64,000 nucleotides of DNA from Pseudisothecium myosuroides (lineage: Eukaryota > Streptophyta > Bryopsida > Hypnales > Lembophyllaceae), in NCBI GenBank assembly GCA_951799445.1, contig OX637296.1, forward strand, positions 21,266,001 through 21,330,000. The letters are read 5' to 3'. Positions within the stretch are counted from its first letter, which is position 1, and each line of letters begins with the position of its first letter. The notes below the pieces were generated by a model that worked only from the letters and a program-made list of their open reading frames with translations, ran no database searches and was not told the DNA's origin. Shown here piece after piece: positions 58,374-64,000 of this stretch. Position numbers and translations under genes: made by a program.

Positions 58374-59425
58374 CCCCTAAAGGACCATTCCCTTGAGGGA
58401 CAAATTGAATTTCGGGGAGGTACCTACATTCTAAATTTTTGTCATGATTTTCTTAAAACTTTTTTTGAAGATAGAAAAATTGATTGACTTTGTGGGAATA
58501 TAATTTTTTTTCAATTGATGCCAAGGAACAAAAGTTATGCTCAAATAAATAGGGGAGACTGAGCAGCAAAAAATAATTTTGAAAAATTTAAATTTAAAAT
58601 ATTATTTTTCTCATAAATTACTTTTTTGTCTATATGGAAAACTTTGATTCATTTCATTTGAATAAGTTATGTGAAAGTTATAGACAATCTTGTTTTCCGG
58701 GCAATTAGAACATCTTCTTGAAGATATAACTTGTAGGATTCATTTCGGAATGCAATTTTTATAATTTTTCAAAAAAAAAGTTCTACATGGTTTGGTTTGT
58801 TGCTAGAATAATCTCACCTTTGGGATTAGTGTGTTCTAATTCCATCTTAGAGATATTAATAATTTAGATTTTCCTTCTATATTGTACCTACTTCTATTTA
58901 ACAATATTTTTAAGAATGAGAATTAAGTTTTTTTGAAATATATATATTTCTCTAGATTCTCAAATCAATTCCCTATTGCAAAAATGGGCAATTTTGTTAA
59001 AATGGCGATATTTTTTTTAGATGGCATAAAAACAGTTCAGAACGGCCGTTCTAAAATCTATATCTGTCTTAGATGGTGAAAATGGCACACTGTCAAAGTG
59101 ACATTTGGAATACTGCCATTTTAACAAAATTGCCCATAAAATATTTGAAGCTTAAAACTTTGTAGTACAAAAAATTTAAGTTAAGAAGGTTCAAAGTCAA
59201 ATAATCTAGTCCCGCAATGTATTAAAAACCTTGTTTTCTTCACTTTAAACATAGATATCTTGCAATTTTTGAGGTCAAAAATTTTGAAATTTTTTCCACA
59301 TATTTTTATACCGATTAGGTATAAGATCCTCTGGTAAGATGTGCCAAAAAAAATATTCAAAGTTTTTTACTCTTTGCAATAGAAATGGCAATTTTGACTA
59401 TTTTTTGGCCTTGGTCCTTTAAGGA
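58374..59425. mobile_element. TTAA-flanked TIR element, copy C
   Basis: Starts CCCCTAAAGGACC and ends GGTCCTTTAAGGA, flanked by TTAT and TTAA. Diverged from copies A and B at about 20% by eye, therefore older. It carries a MITE (58986-59135) that those copies lack. Confidence 0.8.
58986..59135. mobile_element. MITE nested in TTAA element C
   Basis: A 150-bp copy, ends GGGCAATTTTGTTAAAATGG and CCATTTTAACAAAATTGCCC. The intact sequence of copies A and B at the same place (CTATAAATATTTGAAG) is the related empty site. Confidence 0.85.
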
Positions 59426-59761
59426 TTAAAAGTGTTCCATTGCATCTTGTGATTGGTTTAAACTTTAAAGTGATGTAGATATTTTAAGATCTAACAAAGA
59501 AATTCAATTTTGGCACTTTTTGTTGAACCTCACCTTCAAGTACGGAATTATGGATACCCATTATCCAGTATGCTTAATGCTTGCAATTGCCTTCATTTGG
59601 TTCTTGGCCAAATGGAAGATTCTTGTCTTCTAATGTTGCAATGTTTAGAATGTCAATTTTGTTAATTGATGATATTCCGCAAGTCAAAACTTGTGACATA
59701 TACCATCACAGTCTAAGTCTATTTAATTTTAGGTCATAAATTAGGACTGGTGTAGAATATG

Positions 59762-60240
59762 TTAAAGAATTTGTTGAAATTTGTTACAAAGTTTGTTTGT
59801 TTTTCTTTGCGTTTGATTACAATTGAGTTTGTATTTACTTTTAGTAAGAAAGTTAAGAGCATAAGTTTATTCAATCTTTGGGTGTAAGCTAATACCTAAC
59901 TTAAACCACTAACTAAAATGGAATAGGTTGGAGTCGTAAAACTCAGATGGTAGAGGTGCACAATACACCATTTGATCTAAGTGCCGTACTTCCACACTTG
60001 TTTAAGTAGGCTTAAGTTCTTCTTTGGAGAGAACATGTACGTTACTTAATCACACTTTGCAGTTCAATTGTAATTTTGTAGAAGGTATGCTAGGGCTTCT
60101 AAATGCCCGGCGGCTAAATGATAGTGGTAGATCATCCCAATTGATTAGATAGAGTATATTCTTGGCATTTGATTTCACATGTAGATTGTGGAGCAAATAG
60201 TTGAATGGCCATTCTCTATACTCAAATCCATAGTGTGTCT
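59762..60240. repeat. Dispersed repeat, copy 2
   Basis: Direct-orientation relative of 21830-22310. Boundaries are defined only by loss of similarity. Confidence 0.65.
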
Positions 60241-63121
60241 TTTGGGTAGAGATTAGGATTCATAGCTTAATTATTAACTTCTTTAAATTTGATTGTTGTG
60301 TATACTCTTCAATTGTAGAACTCAAGAGCCAAATCTAGATAGACAGTTTGAGTTATGAAAATATGAAATGACCCTTGGCTAATTGGTAATGGGATTGCAT
60401 TTCCTCTCTTGTAGATACTGGGAGCTGTTTATTTGGAGAATTCTCTTTCTCTCCACAACAATTTGTTGTTGTGCACCCCATGTAAAGCATATGGAAAGAA
60501 AGAAGGTAGATATGCCAGTGCTCAACTACGTGGTGAAACTTCTCCTCAACAATTTTCTTTTTAAAGCTTTAAAAAACTTTTCTTTCTTAAATTTTATTGT
60601 GGGCTCTTCGAGCCCACTACATTGAAATCTCTATTTATAAATAATATATGGCCTATGTAATCTCTCAATCATCATTGAGCTCAAAAATTGACTATAGTTT
60701 GTTTACAACCATGTCTAGGTGACAAACTTGCTCTGCATGGCAAAAATGTTTGGAGAATAGTAAATCCTACAGCATTGGGTGCTACATCTTTCATAAGACA
60801 AGTCCGTATAGTTTATTTTAAATGTTCTTTAATTTATGCTCACTTTTGAAATTTAACACTACTAGAATCTTGTAATGACCTCTAGATATTTATATTTGAA
60901 GACTCAAACATTAATTTTATTTGTGTAACATTAAAAAATATTGATATAAAATATAAAGATGAACTTGATAAATGTTAAATATTAAAGTAGTACTATTAAA
61001 TATATGTATTCTCTTAAATATATTTCCTTTGTCGATGCATTGTAAAGTAGAGATTCCAAAAGATGTCTTGTGATTTGAAACTAACAAATCAATTATATTA
61101 GATTACGCCATCAATAGCGACACAAACTAAAACATGGAATCTTGTTTTGATAAAATTAAATATCTTTGATTAAGTTTTTGTAAATTTGTTAGATTTGGAT
61201 TGAAGGTACTAATTTCAAATTTCAAATCATTCCACATTTTACAAAGATTTTTAAAAAAATGATTATACATTGAGGTTGATGTTTTTTTTATTATATATAT
61301 TTTTTATTGAAGTTGTTGTTGCAAAAGTAGCAAGAATATTTTTGATATCATTTAAAATTCCTTTGTAAGGATTTTATGCACATGTAGAGATTTCAATAGA
61401 CAATTCTAATTTATGAAACAAAAATCACTGCATCTCAAAGAATTTTCATCATTATACATTTTGAAACTTAAAATGTAGAATTTTACACTTTTTCATCATT
61501 CAAACTTCATAAATCTTGTATAAAAACTACAATATTTGATTTGATGGAAGATTTGAGTTTTTGGGGGTAAAATTCATCTAGTATGTGGTAGGAACTGCTT
61601 TATTGAATTATCAATCTAATATTGTATTAAGTACAGATGGACACGACTCTTGTCACGACCCGATGTTACAAAAAAGGTCACATTTTCATCCCACTTTTTT
61701 CATCCTATTTTTTCATTGCGCCTTGTTGTTTTGCAATACCGTTGCATTGCCGTTTCATTGGGCTCTATTCTAATAGTACATATTCACAAAGATGAAAGAA
61801 AAACATGAGGGGCAATATAGATTTTATATTTCATGTTTTGTAATCCCAATGCTTGATCTGATTGAAATTTTGAGTTTATAAGTGCGTTGTTATTTAAAGA
61901 GGGCATAATTTATTTTATTTTATTTTTGAAACTTTATCATTATATTTTCAAATACACATTTTTTGTATGGGAAAGCAAATAAAGAAATGTAGAAAAAGAG
62001 AAGAGATTACAATTTCAAGTATTTTTACTAAATTTCAAGCATATGTTCTTGTAATGAGGAATCATAGTTTCAATTTAAGAACTAATAATTAGCAAAAAAT
62101 GAATTTTGTATGGATTGCACGATACAATTGAATGATATATCTAATATTAGTGCAAAGCTTTGAAAGAAAAAATATATATTTATGCATATTTTCATACCTG
62201 TAATATCTTGGTTGTATCTTTACCTCCTCCCAACTAAAGGACAACAATGTACCTAGTGGTCTTTATGATTTTTTGTGCTTTCAAATAAAAAATGTCAAAA
62301 ATGGAAGTAATGCTTTGTTTATAATTACATTATATGAGAGTAGATATTGTTTATCAATATGGAAATGTTCAATTAGTTTAGAAAAAAATATCAAATTTAG
62401 AAGTTTTATGGTAAAATGTAAAACTAAATTGAAAAATATAACAAAAAAATCCAATTAACTTAAAATGCCTTTTCAAAGTATAAATAGTAATAAAAAATAT
62501 TACTAAAAAATATTAGGTTATTTTTTATAGTTTTACATACTAAATACTAATAGATACAACTTTATATTCAATTTACTTCTATAATTAAGTTGAATTTAGA
62601 TTCATAATGATTGACTAAATAATACGGAGTAATCATTTGGTGTTTGTAAAATGGTTAAATTTTTTGACTAATTAAGCTCAAAATAGACTGTATGATAATT
62701 AAATAATAAACATTTGGTATTCTTAAAGTCATTACTAAAGTCACAAGTGCAGTTTGGATTTATTTTGTCTCATCTTTCATCAATATTTGGACCTTGAATA
62801 CCATAATAACCTACACAACTGAAAAGCTACTATAATTTTTAAGACCAACTAATACACTAAGAATTGAAATGCTCTTTGAAGCACAATTTTTTTCATATAT
62901 TTATTGAAAATTTTAAAAATAAAAACTTTAAAGACTTTAAAAATGCAAAAGAATAATTTTAAATTTTAAAAAAAAAATTTACAATTCAAAGGCAAAACCT
63001 TAAGTTGGAGTTATTATAAATGGAGCAAAGAATAACAAATTCCTAGTTTAAATTATTTGAAGATACATTTAAAAACATTTAAAAACTATAAATAAACAAA
63101 TAATAAAATTTCAAAATCTAC
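60241..63121. other. AT-rich DNA, nothing recognised
   Basis: No gene, transposon terminus or tandem array could be supported. A small GC hairpin (GGGCTC-TTC-GAGCCC) occurs at about 60601-60615. Open frames are short and of AT-rich composition. Confidence 0.4.
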
Positions 63122-63125
63122 AATT

Positions 63126-63863
63126 GAGTGATTGCAAGAAGCACTTGTATTATTTTCTATCACTCGTTACATGCTGATTTGTTTTTTGGCCATAACTTTT
63201 GCGTTATGACTTTAAAAGACTCGAGATTTGTAGGTAAAGTACTTATAACTAATATCTACATTTATACACCTTGGCTAATATTTTTCCATTTTTCAAAAAT
63301 GTTTTATTATTAAAAAATGGAAGCCTCCAATTTAATATAACACTTGCAAATTTGAATTTTTTAGTTCTATTTTTAAGCCTCCAAAATGAATTTAGAACTA
63401 AAATTTGGAGGAAATTCTATTCTAATAGATTAGCAATTCTTTTCCAAAGGAACTCTAAAATAGCTAAATGTATATTCTACAAAAGTCCACAAAGTGATCT
63501 TTTTTTTGCTTGCATTTTGAAACATGTAAAATATTATTGAAATAGTTTTATTGGTGAATGACTATCTCTATAGGATTGATACAAAAGGCCAATTTTGGTT
63601 TAACTATTTAATTATTTCCTATTTTTTACAAATTAAACATCAAAGTACCTATTTTTTAAATTTATCATTTTTTTAGTTCTCCTACATAGAATTTTTTTTC
63701 TAGGATTTATTTTTGTAGCATAAAATCTTTTTAAAAGTGTATACATTAAATACATTCTTAAGAAAATTAAAAATTATATTTCTAATTTTAAAGTACTTGA
63801 GAAAATTAAGCATGAGTATTATAAAAATACAATAAAATCAGTAGGTGTTTCTTACAATCACCC
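63126..63863. mobile_element. 738-bp GGGTGATTGC-family element
   Basis: Ends GAGTGATTGCAAGAAGCACT and TGTTTCTTACAATCACCC, flanked by a perfect AATT (63122-63125, 63864-63867). It provides the reference length for the nested element at 48874-50349. Confidence 0.85.
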
Positions 63864-63983
63864 AATTTTCATAATAGTAAATTATAGAATTTTAGATTTT
63901 GAAGTTATAACATTTAATATTCCAAAATCTTCAATCAATTGTCAATGATGAGAGCACAAGACGCTAAATGAAGCACAACTCTA

Positions 63984-64000
63984 GGGTGAGTGCAAGAAAT
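63984..64000. mobile_element. Start of another GGGTGATTGC-family element
   Basis: GGGTGAGTGCAAGAAAT at the window edge matches the family terminus. The rest lies outside. Confidence 0.55.

Overview
Organism and character: this is nuclear DNA of a eukaryote, almost certainly a streptophyte plant. The only recognisable proteins carry Dof-type zinc fingers, a plant-lineage family, and they sit in short exons with normal GT-AG introns. Most of the window is very AT-rich, repeat-filled intergenic DNA. The few genic stretches (about 6.5-13.3, 39.4-45.1 and 53.5-58.3 kb) stand out as visibly GC-richer islands. I cannot name the species. No rRNA, tRNA, CRISPR array or bacterial-style gene was seen. 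Layout: (1) 1-5.3 kb holds transposons: two near-identical TTAA-flanked elements (148-1077, 1457-2390), a foldback repeat split by a later insertion (2441-4170), and smaller elements. (2) 5.3-18.7 kb and 34.0-46.9 kb are the two arms of a large palindrome. Its inner part (about 12.4-18.7 against 34.0-40.3 kb) looks essentially identical. Similarity falls outwards, and the outer ends differ by substitutions and by insertions present in one arm only. Each arm carries one copy of the same multi-exon gene (8428-13004 minus; 39707-44294 plus), pointing outwards. (3) 18.7-34.0 kb is the single-copy spacer, holding dispersed repeats and an unidentified gene remnant whose exon is split by a 2.56-kb CACTA element (25468-28031). 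(4) 46.1-52.2 kb is a transposon nest. Successive insertions of one ~740-bp TIR family can be unpeeled with 4-bp target duplications and consistent lengths. (5) 53.5-58.2 kb is a paralogous, minus-strand, multi-exon Dof-like gene. (6) 58.3-64 kb is again transposons and AT-rich DNA. How the genes relate: the arm gene is reconstructed as 7 exons joining in phase, if a weaker donor is accepted for exon 2. It would encode about 663 residues with three degenerate Dof-like CxxC...CxxC motifs whose loops are 23, 14 and 13 residues instead of the usual 21. The paralogue at 53.5-58.2 kb has one finger with the canonical 21-residue loop but a CX4C first half. An inverted copy of its finger exons, with a zinc ligand lost, sits in the left palindrome arm (6.45-7.43 kb). 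All three share exon modules, so the window records local duplication, inversion and exon shuffling of a Dof-derived family. The pairing of a near-identical palindrome with a diverged multi-finger Dof family is the most interesting signal. Exon models are from reading splice signals and phase only, with no transcript evidence.
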